Shown: positions 20,472 to 27,981 of the stretch, piece after piece | Layout: each line of letters starts with the position of its first letter | How positions within the stretch are numbered: the stretch's first letter is position 1 | Assembly: GCA_017962365.1 (NCBI GenBank) | Contig: JAGCVL010000001.1 | Coordinates: 1 to 34,277, forward strand | Reading direction: 5' to 3' | Source of the DNA: Candidatus Saccharimonadota bacterium | GTDB lineage: Bacteria > Patescibacteriota > Saccharimonadia > Saccharimonadales > Saccharimonadaceae | DNA: 34,277 bases | Made by a program: the position numbers and the translations under genes | Notes under the pieces: generated by a model | What the model saw: the letters and a program-made list of their open reading frames with translations, nothing else | Database searches by the model: none | Told to the model about the DNA's origin: nothing

Positions 20472-22211
20472 TTATTCAAGAGACTTTAGGTATTCTGAAA
20501 GCTCAGTAAGTTTAATCTTCTCTTCTTTGTCGCGAAGACGGACGGAAACAACTTTATCCTCGGCGTCTTTTGGACCAACGATTAAGACTGCCGGGATCTT
20601 GAAATCGGTAGCACGCTTAATTTTCTTGCCGAGAGAATCGGCAGAATTATCAACGGTGTAGCGTATCTTATTTTTAGGAAGCGGGTTGTCGAGACAAGTG
20701 TCGTCTAGGATGTCGGTTATCTTATGAACATAATCGGCAACCTGGTCATTAACCGTTAAGATGCGGACATTTTCTGGTGCACTCCACATAGGAAGCCAGC
20801 CAGCAGTATGCTCTAGGTAGATGCTCATGAAACGTTCGATCGAGCCAATCAAGGCACAGTGAATCATGATCGGGGTCTTTTTGCTGCCGTCAGCATCGGT
20901 GTATTCGAGCTTGAAGCGAGTTGGCAGAGCGTAATCTAATTGCACCGTGGCAAGTTGCCATTCACGACCCAACGCATCGATAGCCATGAAGTCCATCTTT
21001 GGGCCATACATGGCGGCTTCGCCTAAGCCAATGAAATAATCCATTTTGAACTTATCGGCCATATCTTTAATGGCAGCTTCAGCCTTCTTCCACATCTCTG
21101 GAGTGCCGATGTAGCCATCGCCATCGTCACGGAATGACAAACGCAGACGAAGTTGCATGCCAATTTTCTTATAGAGATCCTTGGCGGATTCAATAAGCTC
21201 ACCAAAGATTTCACCAACTTGGTCTTCGGTACAGAAAACGTGGGAATCGTCCTGAGTGATAGCCCTTACGCGAGAGAGGCCACCAAGCTCGCCTTTTCTT
21301 TCGTCGCGATAAACCATCGTGGTTTCAAGATATTTAATTGGCAAATCTTTGTACGAACGTGGCATGCTGGCGTAAATTTGTGAGTGGTGTGGGCAAGAAA
21401 CCGGCTTAATAGCCAAGTGATCGCCGCTTTCTTGTGAGATAAACTGGAACATTTCCGGGAATTTTTCGTAGTGACCAGAAGTTTTGAATAAATCAATGTT
21501 AGCAACATGTGGAATGCAAACTTTTTTGTAACCACGCTTTAATCGGTAGCTCTGAGTAAAATCATTAAGTAAATCGCGCAGGGTTGTGCCGCGTGGGGTA
21601 AACAATGGCAAACCCGAGCCAACCAAATTAGAATAGCAGAACAAATCCAATTCCTTGCCAAGTTTGCGGTGGTCGCGAGCCTTAGCTTCTTCTTGGCGCT
21701 TTAGATATGTCTCCAGCTCTTCCTCGGTATTAAAGGCTACGCCATAGATGCGAGTGAGCATCTCGCGTTTTTCGTCACCACGCCAGTAGGCGCCAGCTAC
21801 GCGGATGAGCTTGAATGGCCCCACCTCACCGGTATTTTTAACGTGTGGGCCACGACAAAGATCGGTAAACATATCTCCCATATCATAAAAAGAGATTTCT
21901 TCGGATTCTGGCAACTCTTTGATGAGTTCGATTTTATAATCTTGGCCATGGTCGCGGGCCCAGTTTAGGGCTTCGTCTTTAGAGACAACTCGCCTTGTCA
22001 TTGGAAGCTTGCGCGCGATAATCCCACGCATCTTCTTCTCAATCTTTTCAAGATCGGTATCGCTAATTTTAGTTGTACCAAAATCAATATCGTAATAAAA
22101 ACCGTTGTCGATAGCAGGACCAATGCCGAATTTTGCATTTGGGTAGAGTTCCTGCACTGCCGCTGCGAGCACGTGGCTCAAGGTGTGGCGCATTTTTTCT
22201 AAATCGTCCAT
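20472..22211 (-). CDS. thrS: Threonyl-tRNA synthetase without TGS domain
   Basis: ThrRS attaches threonine to tRNA-Thr and edits mis-attached serine. The 579-residue protein starts directly with the editing domain: HTLSH (9-13) and CRGPH (119-123) hold the four editing residues. The class II catalytic domain follows with the zinc cysteine in KPVSCPHH, motif 2 around VYRDERKGELGGLSRVRAITQDDSHVFC and motif 3 in GSIERFMSIYLEH, then the anticodon-binding domain. The N-terminal TGS domain (~64 residues in E. coli) is absent. The leader from the TGTGTTATAAT promoter is only ~17 nt, so there is no T-box or structured operator. miaA follows 11 nt later. Confidence 0.96.
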   Translation of the reverse strand: MDDLEKMRHTLSHVLAAAVQELYPNAKFGIGPAIDNGFYYDIDFGTTKISDTDLEKIEKKMRGIIARKLPMTRRVVSKDEALNWARDHGQDYKIELIKELPESEEISFYDMGDMFTDLCRGPHVKNTGEVGPFKLIRVAGAYWRGDEKREMLTRIYGVAFNTEEELETYLKRQEEAKARDHRKLGKELDLFCYSNLVGSGLPLFTPRGTTLRDLLNDFTQSYRLKRGYKKVCIPHVANIDLFKTSGHYEKFPEMFQFISQESGDHLAIKPVSCPHHSQIYASMPRSYKDLPIKYLETTMVYRDERKGELGGLSRVRAITQDDSHVFCTEDQVGEIFGELIESAKDLYKKIGMQLRLRLSFRDDGDGYIGTPEMWKKAEAAIKDMADKFKMDYFIGLGEAAMYGPKMDFMAIDALGREWQLATVQLDYALPTRFKLEYTDADGSKKTPIMIHCALIGSIERFMSIYLEHTAGWLPMWSAPENVRILTVNDQVADYVHKITDILDDTCLDNPLPKNKIRYTVDNSADSLGKKIKRATDFKIPAVLIVGPKDAEDKVVSVRLRDKEEKIKLTELSEYLKSLE

Positions 22212-22234
22212 GTGAACTCCGTTTATTTTTTATT

Positions 22235-22245
22235 ATTATAACACA
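22235..22245 (-). promoter_or_regulatory. thrS-miaA promoter, extended -10
   Basis: TGTGTTATAAT on the minus strand, overlapping the stop codon of the TetR-like gene. Confidence 0.75.
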
Positions 22246-22853
22246 TTTTGGCGAGATTCGCTGATAACTAGCTGTAAAATGTCGGGCGAATCATAGCGTA
22301 AAAGCGGAGAAAGGCGATCATTCGCGGTGGCCGTGAGGTGCATAATTTTATTAGTAAGGTCCGGTATGAGCCGGCTATCAAAATTAGTGGAACGCCAGGT
22401 CTTGATGAGAGAAGAAATTTCGTCGACATAAATCAAGAGCAGTTCCCTGTTTTTGAGCTTAGTGATAGAGATAATTTTTGGCTCCAGTATAAGTATGATG
22501 CGATCGAGAAAATCCGGACTACCGACGTCGAGCAAAAACGATATTATAATGCTGTTAGCCGAGATAAAAAATAATAGCCTCTCGTAAATAGTGCGGAGGC
22601 GGAGACATTTGATTTTGAGGAGGCGGGTAATAGTGGCATTGGCTTTACGATAGATGTATGATTCGTAATCTGGGGCAATCTGATCTATACTTTTATGGTG
22701 GCGATAAAAAGTAGAGCGCGAGATGCGCGCTGAACTAATGAGGCGACTGGGCGAAAGCCCATCTTTGACTTTGCAATATGAAATAAGAATTGACTCTTCG
22801 GTGGAATGAAAGCGCTTGTCTTGCATGCGCTTTTCAGTTAGCCTAATCGTCAT
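22236..22853 (-). CDS. TetR-like transcriptional regulator
   Basis: This 205-residue, all-helical protein has a helix-turn-helix at ~33-57 (LSPSRLISSARISRSTFYRHHKSID) that fits the TetR recognition helix pattern. The remaining ~145 residues are helical and hydrophobic, as in TetR ligand-binding and dimer domains, but with no recognisable ligand site. The lead TTEESI-type helix typical of TetR is also present (STEESILISYC). Its ATG is 7 nt after a TGCTAAACT -10 with no Shine-Dalgarno. Target genes are unknown; thrS lies just downstream but has its own promoter. Confidence 0.75.
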   Translation of the reverse strand: MTIRLTEKRMQDKRFHSTEESILISYCKVKDGLSPSRLISSARISRSTFYRHHKSIDQIAPDYESYIYRKANATITRLLKIKCLRLRTIYERLLFFISANSIIISFLLDVGSPDFLDRIILILEPKIISITKLKNRELLLIYVDEISSLIKTWRSTNFDSRLIPDLTNKIMHLTATANDRLSPLLRYDSPDILQLVISESRQNVL

Positions 22854-22860
22854 AGTATTA

Positions 22861-22869
22861 AGTTTAGCA
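22861..22869 (-). promoter_or_regulatory. Promoter of the TetR-like gene
   Basis: TGCTAAACT on the minus strand, 7 nt before the ATG at 22853. The hexamer TAAACT is the same as in the rRNA -10. Confidence 0.45.
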
Positions 22870-22885
22870 TAAGGTTTTTATGGTT

Positions 22886-23536
22886 TCAAGTTTTACGCAA
22901 ACTACGAAGCCCCAGTGTATGGTAGGCTTCGTGGATAGTATGATCAAAACTGTCTACAATTCTGGCGTTATGACCGAAAATCTGACGAAACTTTTGTATG
23001 CAATCATTAAACTGGCCGCAAGCTAAAAATATTTGGCATGTTTTTGGTATGGTCATATGCTTTAATGCTGGCTCAAGGTCAGTCTTAAAATTGTCATCAG
23101 TAAGTTCGCCGTCGTCGATAAGCAGTGGCCAATTATCGAGACAAATGGTTTTTGCTTTTAACCTACGGGCAACGGTAAAATAAGTAAGATTTTTAGTAGT
23201 AGACTTAGTAGTAAGGATGATTGTTGGGCGCTTAACGATACGTTCTGGACTCAAACTAAAACCAATAAACTTTTGATTCGGGTATTTTCGGCGGAAATAT
23301 GAAAGGCAAGTTGCAGAAATCTGGTAATTTGCAATGACGAGGAGGTCTACATTGCCAATGTAGGGACGTAAGGATTCCTCGGTGAGCTTGCGAGCCGTAA
23401 ATGGATGTTCTTCTATCCTTTTTGCGTTTCGCCAAGCGATAATTCTGATGACTTCCACCACTGGCAGCTCTTGCTCTAACCGATCGGCAAAAAGTTCGCC
23501 ACCGTAACCAGTATCAAAGACCGCAATTTTTAGCAT
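22886..23536 (-). CDS. Glutamate racemase homologue lacking the first catalytic Cys
   Basis: This 216-residue protein aligns with the Asp/Glu racemase family: the start MLKIAVFDTGYGGELFADRL matches FDSGxGG of MurI, and two further blocks match at the catalytic cysteines. Where MurI has VIACNTAS this protein reads VIANYQIS, so the first Cys is replaced. Where MurI has GCTHYP it reads ACGQFN, keeping the second Cys but losing Thr and His. A normal two-base racemase would not work with this pair, so it may bind rather than racemise, or act on another substrate. It has an AAAGGAAAG ribosome-binding site and its own promoter. Confidence 0.75.
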   Translation of the reverse strand: MLKIAVFDTGYGGELFADRLEQELPVVEVIRIIAWRNAKRIEEHPFTARKLTEESLRPYIGNVDLLVIANYQISATCLSYFRRKYPNQKFIGFSLSPERIVKRPTIILTTKSTTKNLTYFTVARRLKAKTICLDNWPLLIDDGELTDDNFKTDLEPALKHMTIPKTCQIFLACGQFNDCIQKFRQIFGHNARIVDSFDHTIHEAYHTLGLRSLRKT

Positions 23537-23562
23537 TCTTTCCTTTCATATCTCCGTCCTAG

Positions 23563-23571
23563 ATTATAGCA
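23563..23571 (-). promoter_or_regulatory. Promoter of the racemase homologue
   Basis: TGCTATAAT on the minus strand, predicted start near 23556, leader ~20 nt. Confidence 0.6.
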
Positions 23572-23633
23572 TGAAAATATGAGGAAAAAATTTCGCTTTC
23601 TAAAGTTATGCGACAAATGTCCCGTTTCTTGAA

Positions 23634-23656
23634 AACCTATGGGGTTTTACTAGGTT
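23634..23656 (-). terminator. Weak hairpin after the FNT gene
   Basis: AACCTA and TAGGTT pair (6 bp) on the minus strand and are followed by TTTTC, 13 nt after the FNT stop. It is short and the T-tract is minimal, so this is tentative. Confidence 0.3.
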
Positions 23657-23668
23657 AAATGCAGCGTT

Positions 23669-24268
23669 TTATGCTTTTTTGTCTGGCAGTATGGTGGCCG
23701 AGCAGAGCCCCCAAGCAGCAAGAGCGCCGACGAAATTGCCGGCAGCGCAAAGAAGCACAGACCAATCGAGCCCAAGCGTAACACCCAGAGTGATGACATT
23801 TGCAATGGAGTGTTGAAAACCACAGAAAATAAAAAGTGGTACACCGAGCAAAATTCCGAGTGGCGAGCCTTTGCGATAAATTGCCACGGCGAGATACATA
23901 ATGACGCCGCAAAGCGCGGATTTTAGGAAAAATTCTGCAGAAAAGTCCCAGCCTGAAACCTTGGCGGTGGCAGCATTAAAGACGTCGACATCAATTAGGC
24001 CAAAGATTGCGCCAAGTAGATAGCCGGCGATGAGATTTGCGATTAAAATCGTGATCAGTTCGCTGATTTTGAGATTATCTTCAAAGAGAAAACCGCATTT
24101 TCCGGTAAAGAGATTGAGTTTTAGTACACAGACACCAAGTAAGCCAAAGGCGAAGAGAAGTGGACCGATTGGTGTGCCAATTTTAAGTAATATATAATCG
24201 CCGAGCCCAATCAACAAACTGGCGCCCGCGGCTAGTCGTGCCACCCTGACATAGTTTTTGAATTTCAT
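23669..24268 (-). CDS. Formate/nitrite transporter (FNT) family channel, shortened
   Basis: This 199-residue protein has about six hydrophobic segments. Family marks are AGASLLIGLGD, KLNLFTGK (for LFTGN), IPLGVPLF-like GILLGVPLFIF and GFQHSIANVI, where the central-pore histidine of FNT proteins sits in GFEHSVANM. The family usually has ~260-285 residues; here the N-terminal pore-lining helix region and loops are reduced. FNT pentamers move formate, lactate, nitrite or hydrosulfide; a lactate or formate exit route in a fermenting cell is plausible but unproven. GGAGG precedes the ATG. Its promoter is interlocked with that of tRNA-Val. Confidence 0.85.
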   Translation of the reverse strand: MKFKNYVRVARLAAGASLLIGLGDYILLKIGTPIGPLLFAFGLLGVCVLKLNLFTGKCGFLFEDNLKISELITILIANLIAGYLLGAIFGLIDVDVFNAATAKVSGWDFSAEFFLKSALCGVIMYLAVAIYRKGSPLGILLGVPLFIFCGFQHSIANVITLGVTLGLDWSVLLCAAGNFVGALAAWGLCSATILPDKKA

Positions 24269-24285
24269 GATACCTCCGTTTGAGC

Positions 24286-24322
24286 TAATTATACCATTTT
24301 TTTATCAGATGTGGTATAATTA
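24286..24322. promoter_or_regulatory. Interlocked divergent promoters of the FNT gene and tRNA-Val
   Basis: TAATTATACCA (24286-24296) and TGGTATAATTA (24312-24322) are perfect 11-bp inverted copies. On the minus strand TGGTATAAT drives the FNT gene; on the plus strand TGTGGTATAAT (24310-24320) drives tRNA-Val. The -10 of each lies where the -35 of the other would be. Confidence 0.75.
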
Positions 24323-24328
24323 TATGGC

Positions 24329-24405
24329 GGGTGATTAGCTCAGTTGGCTAGAGCGTCTCGTTTACACCGAGAAGGTCGGGGGTTCGAGCCCCTCATCACC
24401 CACCA
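24329..24405 (+). tRNA. tRNA-Val (anticodon UAC)
   Basis: The acceptor stem GGGTGAT/ATCACCC, a D-arm with GCTC/GAGC, anticodon stem TCTCG/CGAGA with loop TTTACAC (anticodon TAC), and the T-loop TTCGAGC are all normal. The discriminator is A and CCA is encoded. The gene has its own promoter and terminator. Confidence 0.96.
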
Positions 24406-24427
24406 GACGCATGTGGCGTCTTTTTTT
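24405..24427 (+). terminator. tRNA-Val terminator
   Basis: AGACGC-ATGTG-GCGTCT followed by a T-run on the plus strand. The first base of the stem is the last A of the tRNA CCA. Confidence 0.88.
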
Positions 24428-24510
24428 GTACGGAGCTCGTTCTTCGAATCAAGCCCCTTAAGTTGACATATTTCATCAATATAGCCGAGACAAAAGAACC
24501 GGAAGAGTAA

Positions 24511-25191
24511 TTAGTGTTGGACACAAGTAGTGTCGGAGTCTTCGAGGGCTTTTTGGACCTTGTCGGCGATTTCCTGTGTGGACATTTTTTCTGTGCCATA
24601 GCTTCTGACTATCTGGACAACACCATCTTCATCATACCGCATTGTATAGCTCGCACTGTCGCCTTCGGAATAATCATAGCTGAACGTACAGTGGTCTTCG
24701 CAGTGACTCTTGTAGTTTTCCGTGATTCTATCTACGATATCTTTTTCGTATTTTTTGTAACTATCTTGCATGGTTTTTAAATCCACGCTTACGGTGATGT
24801 CACCATCGGTTATTTTGCCATCTTTTACATTAATATTGACATATCTTTTGACGTTGATGCCCATGGTGGTGGTGTCGGTGGTGCAAGCGACCATTTTTTC
24901 GCTGTGACCCATGATATTTATCAATACAACCGCGGCTATCGCAATTATGGCGACAGCCCCAATAACACAACCAATGATTAGCCCTAGTTTCTTTTTGGAA
25001 CCAGGAGTATTACTACCTGTAGCCTCGGCCGGGGTGGCCTGGGGAGCTGGCATGGTCTGGGTGGTCGGGGCACCGTAAGTCGGCTGATTGAATGGTTGCC
25101 CTACTGGCTGACCTGGTACTGGGTTGACGGGTTGGACGGGATTTGGATTAGGAAAACCGTTCGCAGTCGGAATACCATTATTGTCGTCCAT
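24511..25191 (-). CDS. Membrane-anchored protein with Pro/Gln-rich tail and extracytoplasmic domain
   Basis: The protein has 226 residues from the ATG at 25191. It begins with a disordered region rich in Pro, Gln, Asn and Thr (~1-75), then a lysine stop (GSKKK), one membrane helix (~83-105) and a ~120-residue outer domain. Four cysteines there (including SHCEDHC) may form disulfides. The topology suggests that the Pro-rich N-terminus is cytoplasmic and the folded domain outside. No named family is recognised; proteins of this layout are common in Saccharibacteria. An in-frame GTG at 25227 is rejected as the start because it lies at or before the predicted transcription start; GAAAGGAAA precedes the chosen ATG. 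Confidence 0.75.
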   Translation of the reverse strand: MDDNNGIPTANGFPNPNPVQPVNPVPGQPVGQPFNQPTYGAPTTQTMPAPQATPAEATGSNTPGSKKKLGLIIGCVIGAVAIIAIAAVVLINIMGHSEKMVACTTDTTTMGINVKRYVNINVKDGKITDGDITVSVDLKTMQDSYKKYEKDIVDRITENYKSHCEDHCTFSYDYSEGDSASYTMRYDEDGVVQIVRSYGTEKMSTQEIADKVQKALEDSDTTCVQH

Positions 25192-25231
25192 AAAATTTCC
25201 TTTCGTTTTTGTGTATTTAGTAACCACTACA

Positions 25232-25242
25232 ATTATAGCACA
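25232..25242 (-). promoter_or_regulatory. Promoter of the membrane-anchored protein
   Basis: TGTGCTATAAT on the minus strand, predicted start near 25225. It decides the start codon in favour of the ATG at 25191. Confidence 0.75.
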
Positions 25243-25260
25243 TAGCTGAGATGGTGGAGA

Positions 25261-26886
25261 TTATTTTTTGATGACTTTTTTGGTAACATCAAACTTTTCC
25301 ATATAAGCTCCGAGCATGAGGCGAGTCTGAGAATAGAAAGCGGCGATGGATTGATACAGTATTGAAGTGATCGGCATCAGGATCCATTGGAGCAACATAA
25401 AAATTTCCTTGCCCTTGCGATATTTAGCGGGACGAGGCGGCAAAAGGCGGAAAGAAATCAGCACGGTAACGATAAGGCCAATGGCGGCGAACGTCTCTAC
25501 CCAGCTTACGATATTTGGCAGGTTGTAACCTACCATGGTGTGGGCGGAAAGGTTCATAATCATTGGGACCCAACCACCAAAAGCAACAATCGGAGCCATA
25601 ATAGCGAGAGTGACATGGCCATCCAGAAGACGCCAGAATTTCGGGAAGAGCTTCATGAATGGCATGAGACGTTTTTCCCTTTTGACGAAGAGCCGAGTGC
25701 CGACATACGCTACATCGGAAGCCCCATAATCCCAACGTCGGACCTGGATAAATTGAGCCTTAACCGTCTGCCAGAAGTTATCACTAAGCACTGCGTCTTG
25801 ATATATCGGGATACGAATCGGAAGAACTGAATAATTGCCGCTAAAGAAGAAGAGGCTGCGCCAATACTGATGACCGTCCTCCACAATAGTGCGTTTGCTC
25901 CAAAAGTCCATTGCCTCGAGAGCCTGCAGAGGCTGTGAGTGCGAAGCAAAATTGCGGAGCGAATGTGGGCGCATGGTAGAGATGACATTGAAGAAAGAGT
26001 TCGACAAAGCAATGACACGAGTCGGAGCGGGCGCGTCCCAGATGTTGTTCATAAAAAGTGATACCGGCTGATAACTCAGACGCTGACGACTTGGATGAGT
26101 AATAAACTCGTAGGCGACAGAGTCTAAATATTTTTCGTGCATATGATTGTCACTATCTAGTGATGTAACGATAACATTTTCGACTGGGATATGTTTGTTT
26201 TTTATATAATCTGCTACATGCTTCCCTGCGTAAGTAAGATTTGGGCCTTTGCCCACCACTTCGCCCGGAAGATCGGCTGGATGCTTGATGATGAGAAAAT
26301 CTTTGAAGGTGGTCTTGAAAGTTTTTTGCAAATACTTGGCAGTGTTTTCCATCGCTTCCCCACCACGAGCTTCGTAAGCCAATGCGACGATGATATGGTC
26401 GTTTGGGAAAGTAGTTTTATTAATTGCCTCAATGGATGGCTCTAAAATTTCCCTACCCTCATTGTAAGCGGCCACGATGATTACATGATAAATTTTGGTG
26501 GGATCCGGATAATCACCGTGCATGGCAGCCATGAGTTTGAGATTTTCTACGTGCTCATTGAAATGATAGCTTTTGTTATCGTCATCGCGGAGCTTTTCAA
26601 ACGACTCGTGTGGATGTGCAAGGTCTTCGATGCGACCGCGCCAATCTACGCGTTCGGCGCGCTTAATGACTTCGTATCCTTGGACTGTGCGGTAAGCAAC
26701 GCCGATGGCTTTGACGAGTGTACTTGCAATAATAAAGAAAAGATAGATGCTACCCAGTACCGGGTCGAGCCAAGAAAGCAAAAAAAGTAAAATAATGGCG
26801 CTGTAAGAAATGACGCCTGGTAAAATTTCGAAAAAACGATACTTCAAGGTGCGTTTTCCTTGCGGGATTTCAAGATTACGACGCAT
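25261..26886 (-). CDS. GT2-family membrane glycosyltransferase
   Basis: This 541-residue protein has two N-terminal membrane helices (~25-65) and a GT-A domain with VAAYNEG (139-144), the metal-binding DSD (244-246), VED (335-337) as catalytic base region and QVRRW (381-385) as the QxxRW motif. C-terminal membrane helices follow. This is the arrangement of processive synthases such as cellulose or hyaluronan synthase. It probably makes or extends a surface polysaccharide or glycolipid from a nucleotide-sugar; the sugar is not known. Its ATG overlaps the stop of the 120-residue membrane protein (TAATG), so it is the last gene of the operon that starts with tRNA-Thr. Confidence 0.9.
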   Translation of the reverse strand: MRRNLEIPQGKRTLKYRFFEILPGVISYSAIILLFLLSWLDPVLGSIYLFFIIASTLVKAIGVAYRTVQGYEVIKRAERVDWRGRIEDLAHPHESFEKLRDDDNKSYHFNEHVENLKLMAAMHGDYPDPTKIYHVIIVAAYNEGREILEPSIEAINKTTFPNDHIIVALAYEARGGEAMENTAKYLQKTFKTTFKDFLIIKHPADLPGEVVGKGPNLTYAGKHVADYIKNKHIPVENVIVTSLDSDNHMHEKYLDSVAYEFITHPSRQRLSYQPVSLFMNNIWDAPAPTRVIALSNSFFNVISTMRPHSLRNFASHSQPLQALEAMDFWSKRTIVEDGHQYWRSLFFFSGNYSVLPIRIPIYQDAVLSDNFWQTVKAQFIQVRRWDYGASDVAYVGTRLFVKREKRLMPFMKLFPKFWRLLDGHVTLAIMAPIVAFGGWVPMIMNLSAHTMVGYNLPNIVSWVETFAAIGLIVTVLISFRLLPPRPAKYRKGKEIFMLLQWILMPITSILYQSIAAFYSQTRLMLGAYMEKFDVTKKVIKK

Positions 26887-27248
26887 TAGATGGTCCCCAA
26901 CAATCTAAGTAGCGTGATAATCGCGCCAACGATAAGCATGGTGGTGGTAAGTAAGAAAAACTTCGCCATGCCAGCGCCGCGTTTTTTGAAAATATTTACA
27001 GCGATAAAATTATGAAATATACCGAAAATGATAGCAAGGATTGGAAAAGCAATCATGTCGGTCCAGGAACCGCTACGGTAGCCACCAATGTCACCATATC
27101 CTGTACGTACAACCGCGCTGGATGGATTAAGGTTTAATACGCCTATAACTAATAGAGCTGTAGAGATAAGGAAATTTAATATCATAAGTATCAGCATGAA
27201 GCGTTCGTGCTGATAGATGGTTTTAAAATCAGTGCCGAGATTTTTCAT
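26886..27248 (-). CDS. Small three-helix membrane protein
   Basis: This 120-residue protein has three hydrophobic segments (about 17-38, 63-84 and 95-117). The loop after the first segment contains a Gly/Tyr/Ser-rich stretch (GYGDIGGYRSGS). No family is recognised. It lies 2 nt after the DUF308 gene and overlaps the glycosyltransferase by one base, so it is very likely translated with both and may assist them in the membrane. Confidence 0.75.
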   Translation of the reverse strand: MKNLGTDFKTIYQHERFMLILMILNFLISTALLVIGVLNLNPSSAVVRTGYGDIGGYRSGSWTDMIAFPILAIIFGIFHNFIAVNIFKKRGAGMAKFFLLTTTMLIVGAIITLLRLLGTI

Positions 27249-27250
27249 AT

Positions 27251-27838
27251 TTATTCTTTGATGATTTTATCCGCTATGTAGTTGACCTGGCCGATAAACA
27301 AGACATCGCCGACAATCCCAACAAGCCCAGCAACAACCATCATCCAGCCAATAACCGTAGCGACGTCGTTGAAAGTTACAAAAATGCCGAGGACGAGCAT
27401 AATGATAGCAAGAATAAGAACATATCTCCAGATGGGGATGCCGGCGCTATTGAGTTTGATAGCGGTATTGACGCGCACGAGCGATTCGTAAATAAGGAAG
27501 ATACCGATTATGACACGGAAAACATTTGCGATGTCGTCGCCCATAACGAGGGCAGTAATACCAATCAAAATTGAAACGACACCGACTAGGAGGCCGTTGT
27601 TGAAGAAATCATTTTGGCCTTTTTCGATAAAGTAATTGATGATTTGGAAGGCGCCCTTAGCAATGAAAAATGCCCCGACGATGTAGGCAACGACTTTTAC
27701 CATAGTGTCTGGCCACGCAATAAAAAGAATGCCGAGTACAAGAATCGCGAGAGATTCAATAACGGCAGACCAGGCGGATTTTCGCACATCTTTACCGATT
27801 TGTTCAACCGGACGTTTAATAATTTCAGCTTTCGACAT
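27251..27838 (-). CDS. DUF308/HdeD-family membrane protein
   Basis: This 195-residue protein has six predicted membrane helices in three hairpins, the layout of the DUF308 (HdeD-like) family: VLGILFIAWPDT, IVGAFFIAKGAFQII, IGIFLIYESLVR and VVAGLVGIVGDV are repeated motif positions. HdeD is linked to acid resistance in E. coli, but the molecular role of the family is unclear. AAAGGAGG lies right before the ATG. The CCA end of tRNA-Thr is only 13 nt upstream, leaving no room for a separate promoter. Confidence 0.87.
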   Translation of the reverse strand: MSKAEIIKRPVEQIGKDVRKSAWSAVIESLAILVLGILFIAWPDTMVKVVAYIVGAFFIAKGAFQIINYFIEKGQNDFFNNGLLVGVVSILIGITALVMGDDIANVFRVIIGIFLIYESLVRVNTAIKLNSAGIPIWRYVLILAIIMLVLGIFVTFNDVATVIGWMMVVAGLVGIVGDVLFIGQVNYIADKIIKE

Positions 27839-27851
27839 TTAACCTCCTTTG

Positions 27852-27927
27852 TGGAGCCGATGGCAGGGTTCGAACCTGTGACCTGCTCGTTACGAATGAG
27901 CTGCTCTACCAACTGAGCTACATCGGC
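27852..27927 (-). tRNA. tRNA-Thr (anticodon CGU)
   Basis: Acceptor stem GCCGATG/CATCGGC, D-arm GCTC/GAGC, anticodon loop TTCGTAA (anticodon CGT) and T-loop TTCGAAC are clear; discriminator T and encoded CCA follow. The last pair of the anticodon stem is A31-C39, a mismatch. Promoter TGTGCTATAAT lies just upstream. No terminator follows: the DUF308 gene starts 13 nt after the CCA. Confidence 0.95.
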
Positions 27928-27936
27928 ACTAAAAAT

Positions 27937-27947
27937 ATTATAGCACA
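27937..27947 (-). promoter_or_regulatory. tRNA-Thr/DUF308 operon promoter
   Basis: TGTGCTATAAT on the minus strand, about 10 nt before the tRNA 5' end. Confidence 0.75.
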
Positions 27948-27981
27948 TCTCGCAGCCAATTCCAAGCGGGTCCTGCCGACC

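Noticed and set aside
22212-22235. T-box or structured leader for thrS
   Set aside because: The leader is only ~17 nt from the predicted start site to the ATG.
25192-25227. GTG start adding 12 residues to the membrane-anchored protein
   Set aside because: It lies at or before the predicted transcript start; the ATG at 25191 has GAAAGGAAA before it.
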